NCBI GenBank assembly: GCA_037962975.1
Contig: CM075675.1
Coordinates: 47,166,501-47,230,500, forward strand
DNA length: 64,000 nt
Direction: 5' to 3'
DNA from: Clitoria ternatea
Taxonomy: Eukaryota > Streptophyta > Magnoliopsida > Fabales > Fabaceae
The translations under genes and the position numbers were made by a program. Position 1 is the stretch's first letter. Each line of letters opens with the position of its first letter. The notes beneath the pieces were generated by a model. It saw only the letters and a program-made list of their open reading frames with translations, had not been told where the DNA came from and did no database searches. Of this stretch, positions 22,024 through 36,400 are shown one piece after another.

Positions 22024-25000
22024 TGTGACACCCCAAAAATAGGGGTAAATTTTTTGCGATTTTATTATTAATCTATAAAACAAGTGAGTGGTGAAGCCAT
22101 TTAACAAATTACCCTGGACCTATCAGAGACCTATCTCATATATGAAGATATGAGAAGGTAAGTTAAAGAATTTAACTCTTAAGAAATCCATAATTAATAA
22201 TAGCGGAAGTATCTATAGTAAAATAATATTATGGAGTTAAATTCTTAAGAGATCACTCATTTGAAATTAAGAAGCCAAGGTTATCCCAAAGTGTTCATAA
22301 AGTAGGATGGAATCATGGATTAATAAGAAGAAAAAGGAAATTAACATGTTTTAGCATTTTAGGAGAATCAGGTCCCCCTCGCTCAAGCGAAATCCCACTT
22401 CGCTTGAGCGAGCTTCGCATAGCACGCTTAAGCGAGTCATGAAATGCTGAGCGAAAGAAGAAAATGAAGATTCAGGGGTCACTTCGCTCAAGCGAACCCC
22501 AACTCGCTTGAGCGAGCATTGCAATCCTCGTTTGGGCGAAGCCAGCGAGCGTAAGGCGAAAAACACCCAGAACCCCTTCCACGCTCACTCGCTTGGGCGA
22601 CCCCATCCCCGCCTAAGCGAGATTACTCCCGAGAGCAATTTCCTGATAAACCCGAGAGCAAAACCTGAGACCAAGACCCTCTCGCTTGGGCGAATCCTCA
22701 GCTCGCCTGAGCGAACACCAACCAAGGTCCAAACTCTGATTCTAATGTGATTTCGCTTGGGCGACTTGCACATCCACTTGAGCGAAAATGGAATAATGGC
22801 CCAACACTGATGCTGGGACGATCTCGCTTGAGCGAGTCCCATTCTCGCTTAAGCGAGAATCATCCAGAATCCAAAAATTGATACAGGGGCATTCTCGCTT
22901 AAGCGAGAAGCCCTCTCGCTTGAGCGAGTTTGACAGAAAAACAGGGGAAATGCAGAAATCACCCAACTCTCTACACCAAAACTCATTCTAATCAATTTTA
23001 CCTAATTTCAACACTTCATATATATCATGTTACATATTTAGAACTTATTCTAATAAATCATTCTTGTCAATTTCCATTACAACTCATCTATTGTATAAAT
23101 CAACTCACTAACTCTTCCATTTCATAAATCTAATATTCCATATATAAACTTCATTCATTCATCAAGATATAGAGAGTTTCATCATTCATTCATTAACAGG
23201 GTCATGATTGAAAATGAGTCATAGACAAAAGGTCTCATTTTCTTCCATGACCTCCCAAATTCATCATTCATATAATTATCCATTCTAAATCCACACTATA
23301 TCAACATACATTGTACTATATACATTACATCTATTCCATATATCTATGTAAACCAAAATATTGCCGGCCAAGGCATTCTTTACCAAAAAGGGGCCTTCTT
23401 CACACTCCTCCTCCACAATAGCTCCAAAGCCATACCTACAACACAGGAGCTAAAAAGATATACCACAGGGAGAGTGAGTATACTTTCTCAATGACGAAAA
23501 TCCAATAAATAGAACAATATATGCATGAATGCAATACAACTATCTCCTTCCCAAGAGGAGTTTATTTAATATCAATCAATCAATCAACAATTTTTCATTC
23601 CAATACAATTATTCCCTGATTCTCTCAGAATTATATCAATCAATTCACCATCACAATTTAGTAATTAAAAAGGAAGTTTCCATTCATATCTCATCATCAA
23701 GGTATCATACTATACCATGCTTTCAAACTGATGCACATGCTAATGTCATGAAAATGCATATGCACGGATCCGATTTCATTTTCTCGGGTGATCGCAACCA
23801 CCATATCACATACTCATTCTCAATGGTTTCCCGCCTCGCAAGGGGTACTCCCTCTAGCAACCTCACAAGGTGCTTCTCGTGATCGCAACCACGTTCAATA
23901 TTTCACATAGGTTTCCCTCCTCGTAAGGGGTACTCCCGCCTCATAAACATTTCATATAGGTTTCCCTCCTCGCAAGGGGTACTCCCGCCTCATGATCGCA
24001 ACCATGGGCATTCAATCTCATTGGTCCCGCAGGGCCTTTCATTTCAACATCAAGTGATCGCAACCACTTATCAACATCATCATGATATGCATGTCATGCC
24101 ATGTATACAAAATACTCATGCATGCTTCAAGCTCATTTGGATTATCCTACCCTTTCATCTAGGGTATATTCATTTTCAACCACACAATTTTCCATCCAAC
24201 TCATATACAAGAATCAATCTTCATATGAACTCAATCTTGTATCACGCATAATAAGCCATCCATAGCCACACTTAGGCTTCATCATATAAACACTAAATTC
24301 ACATCATCATACACAATTCACTTCACATACACATAATATCACCTTTAACCACACAAACATGTCATACTACATTAATACATACATTATCATTACAATTTTC
24401 ATGCATTTAGAAAATACACCCCTCTCCTACCTCAAGAGAAGTAGACCTCTGGGGTTGATGTTCCTGCTTCACCAATATTGCCAAGCCCTACACCAATCAT
24501 TTATAGGGCTACATCAATTATTTATTCAAACACCAATTCAATATATATATATACATAGGTGTACACATGATTCTTATCATGTGAAAACTATTTACCAATT
24601 TCATTCGTTTGCCTACTTAGGCTTCGGGAATTCCTTTCGTTGAATTACAATCCCTTAGTATCAAAGGCTACAACCTAATTATTAGGTTATTTCACCTAGT
24701 AGGTCTCCACCAACACCTTGGTGAGTTTCCACCTATTATAACTTCAAGTTAACATTATCATCATTTAATGTGTCTACCACATCATTTATATCATTCTTCC
24801 CATCAACAAATGATAATTACTTCATTAATTGCAATATCCTTCAATATCCTACCTCTCCTCCTAAGACTCAAATTTAAGGTTTTCACCAATCCACCAACCT
24901 TCAAAAATGCTCATATACTTCTTTCTTTTACCACCATAGTTATAACTACCTCATAATCACTCATAAGCTTGTATTTATGTCAACTTATCTTTAGATTTCC

Positions 25001-25738
25001 ATTTTTAAACTTTCTCCAACATTACTCATACATTTATTGTGTTTTAACACCAAAACTTCAACTAAACTTCAACTATATACTTATGTACATGGAAAATGAT
25101 CATAATCTTACCTCAATGAAAGAAAAGAGTGAGTTCACAAAACATGAGGGAGTTCACACGAATTTAAGGAGTAAGGAGGAGAAAATAGTTTAGTTTCCAA
25201 GCTTCCTTGAAGTCTCTTGAAGGTTAAGAATGGAGGAAGAAGAGATATCTCCTTTTAATTTAGAATTCAAGGGCAAGAGGAAGGTGAATTATGAAGAAGA
25301 AAAAGAGATATGAAAAAGAAGATAAGAAGAAGAGTATCTACGTGAGGGAGAAAGAGTGAAACCGCCTTTTGAATGGGAAAAATGGGAATTTAATATTTAA
25401 ATTATTAATCCTTCATTAACTCTTTCGTTTTTAACAAACAGGTTTGCCGTTTGGGCCCAAAACATATTCTAAAAATTATTCCGAATATAAATTCGGAATC
25501 CCAATAACATTATCTACGGCCCTGACCAACGGCATCTCAATCGGAGATACTTGGTCCGACACCTATATTTTATCCGGGTCAGTTTTCAGCTCATCTGACC
25601 ACCATAATTCACCAACAGTTTCGAAAAACCTTGTTTAAATCATTTCAAGAATTTTGGGATATTTCTTAGCCCAAAGTTAATTATCCAACATTTATTTTCC
25701 TAATTTATCTTCCTATTTTAAAAATTCGGGGTGTTACA
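22024..25738 (-). repeat. Element C 3' LTR (3,715 bp)
   Basis: Plus-strand ends TGTGACACC and GGTGTTACA. It holds the inverted palindrome array (about 22377-22930) and the GCGATCA array (23789-24066). The latter has a short extra duplication near 23905-23990 relative to A. Confidence 0.95.
22377..22930 (-). repeat. Paired CpG-palindrome array in C 3' LTR
   Basis: Same array as 8407-8958, inverted. Units vary as TCGCTTGAGCGA, TCGCTTAAGCGA and TCGCCTGAGCGA; the pairing distance of about 21 bp is kept. Confidence 0.9.
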
Positions 25739-28700
25739 ATCCACTCCTCCTAAAAGAAATTTCGTCCTCGAAATTTAACTTACCGGACTCGAATGCATGA
25801 GGGTACCATTTACGGATATCGTCCTCGCGTTCCCACGTAAATGTTTCCATATCTCCATGCTTCCATGCCACTTTTACTAATGGTACCATCTTATTCCGTA
25901 GTCTCTTCACGGAATACTCAACAATACGAACAGAAACGGGAAGAATGGATAAGTCATCTTGCACCTCAAGATCATCAACAGAGATCACGTGCTGAGGATC
26001 ATGTACATACTTCCTTAACTGAGACACGTGGAATACATTATGAAGATTTGCAAGTTGTGGAGGGAGTGCAATTCGATATGCGACGTCTCCAATCCGCTCT
26101 AAAATCTCATAGGGTCCAATGAATTTAGGGCTTAGTTTCTTGCTCTTCAAGGCTCTTCTTATACCTTTATCACGCGAAACTCGTAATAACACATGATCGC
26201 CGACTTGAAATTCTAGTGGATTTCTTCTTTTATCATAATAGCTCTTTTGTCGGTCTTGAGCAATTTTCATCTTTTCCCGGATCATCTTGATCTGCTTGGT
26301 AGTTTTTTCAATAATTTCAGGTCCTAAGGCTAGATTCTCACCAACTTCAAGCCAACATAAAGGAGTTCGACACCTCCTTCCGTATAATGCCTCGTATGGT
26401 GCCATACCAATACTAGAATGAAAACTGTTATTGTAAGTAAATTCGATCAGAGGTAAATATTTTTCCCATGAACCGCCATGCTCCAAAACACAAGCACGCA
26501 GTAAGTCTTCAAGACTTTGAATAGTTCTCTCAGACTGCCCATTGGTCTGGGGATGATATGCCGAACTTAGCTTCAGTTTTGAACCCATCGCCTCATGTAA
26601 GCTTCCCCAGAATCGGGAAGTAAATCGGGGATCACGATCAGAAATAATACTTGACGGTACACCATGTAATCTCACAATCTCCCGAATGTACAACTGTGCT
26701 AAATCTTGCAAAGAGCTCTCCATACTGATTGGCAAGAAATGAGCACTCTTTGTCAAACGATCCATAATCACCCATATTCCATCACATCTAGACCTCGTTC
26801 TTGGTAATCCGGAGACAAAATCCATGGCAATCGCATCCCACTTCCAAACAGGGATATCAAGTGGTCTTAAAGTACCCGAAGGTCTTTGGTGTTCCACCTT
26901 CGCCTTCTGACAAGTAAGGCAAGAAGCTACAAAGTTAGCAACATCACGTTTCATTCCGGGCCACCAAAAGTTCTTCTTTATATCGCGATACATCTTTGTT
27001 ACACCAGGGTGGATGCTAAACATGCTTTTATGTGCTTCCTCCAGCACTGTGCATCTCAAATCACCGAATGAAGGTACATACACACGACCTTTTATTCGCC
27101 ATATACTATCAACACCTTCCACAAGGAATAGATTTTTCCCATTATCCTGAGATCTTCACACCTCTTGTAAATAATCATCATCTCTTTGTTTCTCTTTCAC
27201 AAGTTCCAAAAACTCATTACTTATTTTCAAGGTAGCAAAACATAACTTCTTGGAGGATTGAACTTCGGTCCCAACATTCAAATTCTGAAATTCTTCAATT
27301 AATTCAAGCTCTTTGACCATCATGGTTGATATATGCAAGGATTTCTGACTAAGAGCATCGGCAACAACATTAGCTTTTCCCGGTTGGTACATCAATTTAA
27401 ATTCATAATCCTTCAAGAATTCCACCCATCTTCTTTGTCGCATATTCAATTCCTTTTGGTCGAAAAGATATTTCAAACTTTTGTGGTCACTGTAAACCAC
27501 AAATCTCGAACCATACAAATAATGACGCCAAATCTTCAAGGCAAACACAACCGCAGCCAACTCCAAATCATGAGTCGGATAATTAATTTCATGAGGTCGC
27601 AACTGGCGTGAAGCATAAGCTATTACACGTTCTTTCTGCATTAGCACGCATCCAAGTCCATGCTTGGAAGCATCACAATACACTACAAACTCTTCTTGTA
27701 AGCCAGGCAACGCTAAGATAGGAGCAGAAGTTAGTCTCATTTTTAACTCCTCAAAGCATTTCTCATATTCAACCGTCCATACGAAAGGTTGGTTCTTCCT
27801 TGTCAAATTCGTCAAAGGTCTCGCAAGACGAGAGAAACCTTCAATGAACCTTAGATAATAACCCGCAAGTCCAAGAAAACTTCGGATTTCAGTAACCGTC
27901 GTAGGTCTCGACCATGCCATAACGGCTTCAACCTTTGAAGGATCCACAGAAATACCATCTTCGGATATTACATGCCCAAGGAACTGAACGCTCGTCATCC
28001 AGAATTCACATTTAGAGAGCTTGGCATACAACTGGTTCTCTCTAAGAATGTTCAGTACCACTCTTAAATGTTCTTCATGTTCCTCGTGACTCTTGGAATA
28101 TACCAAAATATCATCGATAAACACCACAACAAAACGATCTAGGTATTTGTGGAAGATGTGATTCATGTAACTCATGAATACAGCTGGAGCATTAGTAACT
28201 CCAAATGGCATCACGACATACTCGTAGTGGCCATATCGCGTCCTAAATGCAGTCTTGGGAATATCTTCGGCTCTCACCCGAATTTGATGATAACCGGAAC
28301 GCAAATCAATCTTTGAAAATACCACCGCACCTCTCAATTGATCCAACAGATCATCAATACGAGGTAAAGGATATCTATTCTTTATCGTCAACTTGTTCAA
28401 TTGGCGGTAGTCTACGCATAACCGCATGGTTCCATCCTTTTTCTTAACTAACAAAACAGGAGCTCCCCAGGGTGACACACTAGGTCGAACAAATTCCTTC
28501 TCAAGTAGCTCCTCAACTTGCTTCTTTAATTCAATTAACTCCATAGGAGACATCCTATAAGGAGCAATAGACACTGGTTCGGCACCAGGTACTAGGTCAA
28601 TAGTAAACTTAACCTCTCTTGGAGGTGGTAAACCAGGTATCTCATCAGGAAACACGTCCAAAAATTCAGACACCACGGGAATATTAGTGGGACCGGGATT

Positions 28701-30329
28701 ACTTGTCCCATCAGTGAGAGAGAACAACACGCAAAGTTGAATTATACCTTGTACATCAAACTATTCTTTATCAAGAGAAGGGAAACTAACGGTCCGTTGT
28801 TGACAATCAACTATGACTTTATTGTTAGAAAGCCAATCCATACCAAGTACAATCTCCAATCCCTTCATAGGCAAGCAAATAAAAGATGCAACAAATTTTC
28901 TCCCCTCCAGGAGCATATTAACATTATCGCACCAGTTAACCGATCTAAGACAAGTACCGGTTGGAGTGGTAATCATAAGAGCATTTTTCATTAGACACAC
29001 CGGCAATCTCAATCGCCGAACGCAATCCTCAGATATAAAAGAGTGGGTCGCACCCGAATCGTAAATTACATGAACTGAATGTCCAAGGATTTCACACTTA
29101 CTTTCAACCAGATTTTCTGCTCGTGCTGCTTCCTCACCGGTCACAGCAAATACTCTCCCGGCATTAGGTTGACGATCTCCTTCATCCCTATTTCCATCAT
29201 TAGCATCATTCCCATTTCCTCGACCGTTGCCACGTCTTCCACCATTATAGCCACCTCGGCCACCACGTCGACCGCCATTATTTCTATTACCACGGCCTCG
29301 ACCACCATTATAACGTCCACGGTTCATATAAGTAGGTGCATTAGCACGATTGGTAACATTAGCTTGTACCGGAGCCGGCCTTACAAGCATAGGACATGCA
29401 GAACGGATATGCCCCACTTGATCACAATTAAAACATACAACATCTTCACGATGCACACATTCCCGAACGTAATGAGGTCCTCCACATCTATAACATCTCG
29501 GCCCATTGGTATTTATATTACCCCGACCAAAAACATTACCACGTCCGTCGCCTCTAGCTTGGACATTAGAAGGAGCACCCCTCAAAAAACGTCCTCTTCT
29601 AAAACTTCTTTGCCTCTTAAAACTAGAAGCTTGACCCTTCAACTTAGAGTCAAATTTAGAGTGTTAAAAAGAAGTATGTTCTTCATAGATGCGGCACTTA
29701 TTCACAAGCACCGTGAAACTTCGAATCTCTTGGTGACATATAGCCCTTTGAATATCAGAGCGTAACCCATTTTCAAACTTCACGCACTTTGACACTTCAG
29801 TTCCCTCTTATTGAAAATGAGGGTAGAATTCACAAAGCTCCTCAAACTTGGAAGCATACTCTTCCACCGTCAGCGTGCCTTACTTGAGTTCCATGAACTC
29901 GAGTTCTTTCTTGCTCTTATAACTTTCGGGCACATATTTCCTCATAAGTTCTCGCTTAAAGTTCTCCCAAGTTAAGGGAATCGCAACAGCATTCATTCTA
30001 TTCTTGGCGAGTCTCCACTAAGTCTCTGCTTCATCCCTCAGCATAAAAACAGCATACTCCACTTTCTGGAGCTCATTGCATTCAAAGCTATCAAAGATCC
30101 GCTCAACATTCCAGATCCAACCATAGGCTTGCTCAGGCCTAAATCCACCATGAAATTCAGTAGGTTTTTGCTTTAAAAACATATCAAGGCCCTGAGTGCC
30201 TTGAACAACAATAGGAGCAGATGGTCTTTCTGCCTCTTGTCTCTCACGGTTTTACGATTCAAGGAGATCCGCAAAACGATTCAAGGCTCTAGCTATAGCG
30301 TCATCATTATCTTGACGACGACGGGCCAT
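25734..30329 (-). pseudogene. gag-pol: Element C gag-pol: one 1,532-codon frame with seven nonsense codons
   Basis: Start ATG at 30329-30327, stop at 25736-25734 inside the LTR edge. Domains in order: gag, zinc knuckles CYRC and CFNC (about 29500-29390), protease YDSGATHSF (about 29060), RT with FIDD (about 28120), RNase H (about 27680), integrase with an intact zinc region HPGV...CLTC (about 27005-26910) and catalytic DFVSGLP and SDRDPRF words, then the chromodomain-like tail. The frame never shifts. Premature stops lie at 30252-30254, 30018-30020, 29880-29882, 29808-29810, 29664-29666, 28761-28763 and 27156-27158. Where element A has Gln, Trp or Arg codons, C has the C-to-T (or G-to-A) product. 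It is dead, but structurally complete. Confidence 0.93.
25739..25756 (-). other. Element C polypurine tract
   Basis: Minus strand CTTTTAGGAGGAGTGGAT, directly before the LTR start TGTAACACC. Confidence 0.8.
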
Positions 30330-30714
30330 CACAATATCTAAAACCACAACATAAAATTCAACCAATATCAGTAAAGTCGTTCATAAAATTCCTCTATGAG
30401 TTCATACTATAGTATTTTATTATAAAATTTAAATTGTGACCCTCCCCCATGGAGTCCAATAGCAACATTTCATATTAAAGCCCATATGGCAGCATCATCA
30501 TATCATAACATAGTATGCATTCATAATACATAAGATTTTTCATTGAGGGAGGATAGTGTGAAGAAGCTTGGCCGGACTTATAAAAATCACATTCAATCCA
30601 TCATCAATTCATACGCAATCAATTAACAATAACAATAATTCATCAATCACATATCACTTTCCAGTAATAGCAATGGCTAAACACAGTAATGCAGAGCAAA
30701 TAATGCTATGATAC
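30330..30714 (-). other. Element C leader, cut at the primer-binding site by D
   Basis: Matches A 9329-9703 inverted. The primer-binding site is split: its LTR-proximal half remains at 42830-42839 and the rest is altered at 30700-30714. Confidence 0.8.
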
Positions 30715-33213
30715 TGATGACTAATATTTTTAACCTTAATTACTTACTCTGTTTGTCTATTTTATTTACTGTTAAATCCTAATAAATATGTTTTAGCGTA
30801 ATTTGTCAGTAATCTCCATTTGTAATTTTTATTTTACTATTTGTTAGTAATCACTGTTTTCTTATTTTTACTGTTACTATTGAGTGTTGAATTTTATGGT
30901 TTCTGTTTTCTTTTACTATTTATTAGTGATTGCTGTTTCCAATTTCTACTGTTTTTGTTTAGTTTGTGTTAATTAGTATGTTTAAAATAAATTAAGCTTT
31001 CATCCTAAAATAAAATCTATTGAATTAACTAAGTTTAATTTGATTTTATTTTATTTTACAGGTTATCAAATTATTGGAAGCTTCATGAGTATTTTGCAAA
31101 TAAATTACTCTCCTCCAAGTACAAATTCACATTAATTACTTTTTCTTGATAAGTATATTAATGTGAAATTGTTTAAACCTTGTCCATGCTTCAAAGAATA
31201 ACAAAATAAACCTCCTAATTTTTATAAGTGTGCCAACGTGAATTTATAGTTGATGGGCAAAACTCCTTAACGTGAAATGCTTCCAATTTGCAAGGTCCAT
31301 TGCCAATTAATTAATTGCAAGCCAAGAAGCCCACATAGTCAAAAGTATCATCAAATTTTCCCTTCATGGTCTCATTTTCACGTGATATGCTTAAAAGAAG
31401 AAAGAGTGATTGCCTAGTATTTTGTCTTTTTGCATTGCATTAAGTCTCTTTTCTTTTTCACAAAAGAGTCCCATGTGCTTTAAGTTTTAATGCAAAGCTT
31501 TCCATTCCTTCTTTTCTTCTCACGGTAATGTATTGCCTAAGGAGACTAAATATTTTGTCATTTTCCTCTTGCATTCACATGGTCAACAAAGTCCAAAGGG
31601 TCAATATTTTATGCAAATGAAATGGTAATCAAAAGCTTCCAACAGCTGCACGGTCCCATGCACCATTATTTTGTAAAATTATTGACCATATAAACTCCAC
31701 TCACGGAAGGCAACAAGGCAAGGTTCCATGTGCCAAATTATTCTATACAAATAATGGACAATGGCAATGTTTTCACGTGAATGGGCTGCTGAAAATGGAC
31801 AACATGTAGAGCATAATTAATGTGAAAAGCTACAGCAAAATAGTAAAATCTGGACAGCAATTCACGTTGGAAAGGCTGATGGAATTTGGACAGCAAAACA
31901 ACAAAAATGCACAATAAATTTTGACAGCAAACAGCACTATATTTTGACAGTAACAGCAGTGAAAAATGGACAACAAACAGCAAGAAAAAAACTCAAAACA
32001 GCAAGAAAAAAAAGGCACAAAACAACAAAAAATTTAAGTGAAAAAGCTGCTGAAAAATAAGAGAAAGTGGGACAGAAAGCAGTAGTGATTTTGGCCAGCA
32101 TATTAACGTGGAAAGGCTGATGGAATTTGGACAGCAAAAACAGCATAAAATGGGTCACATTTAACGTGAATGAAAAGAGCAAAAACAAGCTGGAATGGGT
32201 TCCCATTTTGTGATGGCCAACGCATAATAAAAGCAGGGAGAATGGCAGTATAAATAGCAGAGAGTCAAAAGGAATAAGTGTTCAAAAACAGAGAGAGTCA
32301 GAGGGAATTTTTTTGAAGCAGTGGACAGCAGGAGAAACGGAGGAATAATTCCGGAGGAGCGTCATTCCGGGTTCGGTTTTTATTTTGTTTTAATTATGGA
32401 GGGCTAAAACCCTTAGATTGATTTTCTTGGAGATTAATGTAATGTTATTTTTAAGGTTTTGATTTTCAATACATTTCCTTGTTGTTAGACTCTTCATAAT
32501 TCTAGCTCAATTATTTAGTGTCTATTCGGTTTAATTAAATTGTATGCTTAATCAATTTAATTAGACAGTTAGAATTAAATAAGAAAAATTATATTGAGAT
32601 AGATTAAGAAATATACATGCTTAATGAATGTTTCAAAATCAATCTTGATAGTTGTGGTTTGCTTAATTCCATAACGTTGAAGTTAGATTATGTATGTAGG
32701 CGATGTTCTATGTATGTTCAATAATTCCTAGAAATTAAAATCTTGACTCCTTTTGCTTAATTAGGATGCTTGATTAAAATCTTCATTTTATGAAAGTAAA
32801 GGAATTACGAATTAAAAGACGCTTAGTTGATTAATTCAAATTGAACTAAGAGAATTAACAGTAAGGAAAGTGTATAGAAATCTTTTCAAATCCAAGGATA
32901 AAATAAGTTGCATTACTCCAAGAAAATCAATCGCTTGTTAGTTATTTGTTTTACATTTATTTTGTATTCGTATATTCTGTATTAAATTTCTGTGACACTT
33001 AAACAAACCCCCCCATTGTATGTTTGTTGAACTTTTGTCTGTAAAAAAAATTAAATTTTAGTTGTTGAATTTCTAATTGTTAAAATTAGTTTAAGACTTG
33101 ATTTTCCTAAATTTTAGTGTTGATCCTTGAGAGAACGACCTAGGTTGACACCCTAGTACTACATTAATTAGTTTTAATGTACTAATTTGACGGGGCCACG
33201 ACAGCCTACGTCA
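30715..33213 (+). repeat. Element D 5' LTR (2,499 bp)
   Basis: From TGATGACTAAT to CCTACGTCA. U3 upstream of the TATA box (32249) has repeated ACGTG cores and internal direct repeats such as ggaaaggctgatggaatt at about 31868 and 32110. Confidence 0.96.
31236..32256 (+). promoter_or_regulatory. Element D promoter: ACGTG cores and TATA box
   Basis: TATAAATA at 32249-32256; the same sequence is at 41865-41872 in the 3' LTR. Upstream ACGTG cores lie at 31236, 31270, 31380, 31775, 32106 and 32164. Two of them (31379-31384 and 31774-31779) are full CACGTG G-boxes, a site class bound by bZIP and bHLH factors. Binding is inferred. Confidence 0.55.
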
Positions 33214-33218
33214 AATTT

Positions 33219-33238
33219 TGGCGCCGCCACCGGGGATC
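33219..33238 (+). other. Element D primer-binding site, tRNA-Asp type
   Basis: TGGCGCCGCCACCGGGGATC starts five bases after the LTR. It matches the tRNA-Asp 3'-end complement at both ends, with three mismatches in the middle. Confidence 0.75.
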
Positions 33239-33409
33239 AACGATCTTTAGGAAAATTGTTGTTTTAAATTAATTTTGTTTAATAATTTTAAAAAAAATTT
33301 TAAAAAAAAAATTAAATTTTTTTTTTGTTTGTTTGTTTATTTTATTTTATTTCTTTTGCATGATTTAGGATTCTTATGATATATTGCTCATTATCATGAA
33401 ATATCTTGT

Positions 33410-36400
33410 ATGCTATGTATGACTAGAAGGACTTTTGAGCATTTATATTCATTTGATCCTGAAATTGATAGAACTTTTCATAGATTAATTAGAGAAGCTA
33501 GATTTAATAATAATTTTGTTGATATTGATAGTGATAGTATTTTATCTGAATCTGTTGAAAATAATTCTAAAAATATTTCTGATATGGCTGGACCTCGTGA
33601 GAGAACTCTTAAAGAACTAGCTGCACCTGAATTCACATACGAAAGTTTGTGTATTCAATATCCTGATGAGGATGTCCCTTTTATTCTTAAGACCGGACTT
33701 ATACACTTGTTGCCTAAGTTTCATGGTCTTGCGGGTGAAGATCCGCACAAATACCTCAAAGAATTCCACATTGTGTGTTCCACAATGAAACCCCAAAACG
33801 TTCAAGAAGACCACGTCTATCTTAAAGCGTTTCCTCATTCTTTAGAGGGTGTTGCTAAGGATTGGTTGTACTACCTTGCTCCAAGATCAATCACAAGTTG
33901 GAATGACTTAAAGAAAATGTTCTTGGAAAAATTCTTTCCTGCCTCTAGAACAACTGCAATCCGTAAGGATATATCTGGCATTAGGCAACTCTCTGGAGAA
34001 AGTCTTTATGAGTATTGGGAGAGATTTAAGAAACTCTGTGCAAGTTGCCCTCACCACCAAATTTCTGAACAACTTCTTCTTCAGTACTTCTATGAAGGTC
34101 TGCACCACGTTGATCGCAACATGATTGATGCGGCAAGTGGAGGAGCTTTAGGAGATATGACTGCTGCTGAAGCAAGAAATCTGATTGAGAAGATGGCATC
34201 TAACTCTCAACAATTTGGTGCGAGAAATGATTATTTCAAACCCATGTTTGATTCCAATTCTAGTTCATCTGGAATTAAATTGGAGAGCAAACTCGATGCT
34301 CTCACCACTCTGGTCACACAATTAGCAGTAAATCAAAAATCCATGACTGCTAAAGTGTGTGGCATCTGTACTTTACAAGAGCACCCCACTGATTGTTGTC
34401 CTTCTCTACAAGAAAAGGATAATAATAATCCCCAAGCTTATGCAGCCAATATCTACCATGATAGACCTCCACCACAACAACAACAAAACCATGACCTTTC
34501 CACCAATAGATACAACCCAGGTTGGAGGAACCATCCAAACTTGAGATGGGGTAACCAACAACAAAACCCCCAACCCCCATTTCAAAATAATGCACCAACC
34601 TTCCAAAGACCTACACCTCAACCATCCACAAGTAGCCCTTCTTTGGAGGATCTGGTGAAACAAATGGCTGCACAGAACTTGGAGTATCAACAGAGAAATG
34701 ATGCCACCATCCAGAGTTTAAGCAACCAAATTGGGCAATTGGCTTCATCATTGAACCAATTACAATCTCAGAACTCTGACAAGTTACCATCTCAACCAGC
34801 TGCGAATCCAAGAAATGTGAGCGCAATTCAGTTAAGATCAGGTAAGAACCTTGAAGTACCCATACCCAAGGAACCTGAGAAACAAACAGATGTGCCCACA
34901 ACAGTTGAGAATGATGTACCCTCTTCAAGCACAAGCAAGTCTGAGATGCAATCACCTCAAATCCCACCTCATATCCCTCTTCCTTTCCCACCCAAAGCAA
35001 TTCCAAGCAAGAAGATGGAAGAAGTTGATAAAGAAATCTTGGATACTTTTCGGAAAGTAGAAGTGAATATACCTCTTCTTGATGCAATCAAGCAAATTCC
35101 CAAGTATGCCAAATTTCTGAAGGAGTTGTGTACTCACAAGAGGAGACTCAAGGGAAATGAAAGGATAAGCATGGGAAGAAATGTATCTGCATTGCTTGGT
35201 AAGGAAGTTCCAAATATTCCTGAGAAATGCAAAGATCCAGGTACGTTTTCTATACCCTGTATCATAGGCAATAACAAATTTGAAAATTGCATGTTAGATT
35301 TAGGAGCTTCAATAAATGTTATGCCTATGTCTGTTTTCAAATCTCTATCTCTTGGAAATTTGCAACCTACTGGTGTAGTAATTCAGCTAGCCAATAGGAG
35401 TACTGCTTACCCTGCTGGAGTCATAGAGGATGTTTTGGTTCAGGTAGAACAACTTGTTTTCCCTGCTGACTTTTTCGTACTTGATATGGAAGAAGGTATG
35501 TCTCATATTCCTGTTCCTATCATTTTGGGAAGACCATTTTTGAAAACAGCCCGAACCAAAATAGATGTTCATTTTGGAACTCTCTCTATGGAATTTGGTG
35601 ACACGAGAGTTCAATTTAATATTCTTGATGCCATGAAATACCCATCTGAAAATCATTCTATTTTCCAAATTGACATTATTGATGAACTAGTTTTTGAACA
35701 TTTTTCTAATGTTGATTTGGAATGCATAGATGATTCAAACAAATGTTTTGCATGCAATGATTCTGGAAGTTGTGATATTTGTGCTGAAATTGATAAATAC
35801 ATAATTTCTGATTCAGAGTCTTTAGATATACCTATTAACCATAAGGAGCTGAATGCAGGATTTCAAGAAAATTCTAACAAAATTTTTGAGGTGCAATTAG
35901 CAGAATCAAAATCTACCTTGTTAGTTCCATCTGTTTTGCAGGCACCTAAGTTAGAATTGAAACCTCTACCTGAGAACCTTAAGTATGTATACTTAGGGGA
36001 TGATGAACAGCTCCCGGTGATAATTTCCACTTCTCTTGATGAAAATCAAGAAGAAAAATTATTGCAGGTTTTAAAAAGGCACAAGAAGGCTATAGGCTGG
36101 ACATTGGCAGATATTCCTGGAATTAGTCCATCTATGTGCATGCATAGAATATTTCTGGAGGAAAATACTAAAGCAGTAAGACAGCCCCAGAGGAGACTCA
36201 ACCCTGTAATCCTTGATGTTGTTAAGAAGGAAATTACCAAGCTTTTACAAGCAGGAATCATTTATCCTATCTCTGACAGTGAATGGGTGAGGCCAATTCA
36301 AGTGGTTCCTAAGAAAACAGGGATCACAGTTGTGAAGAATGAGAAGAATGAGTTGATCCCAACTAGAGTGCAGAATAGTTGGAGAGTCTGTATTGATTAC

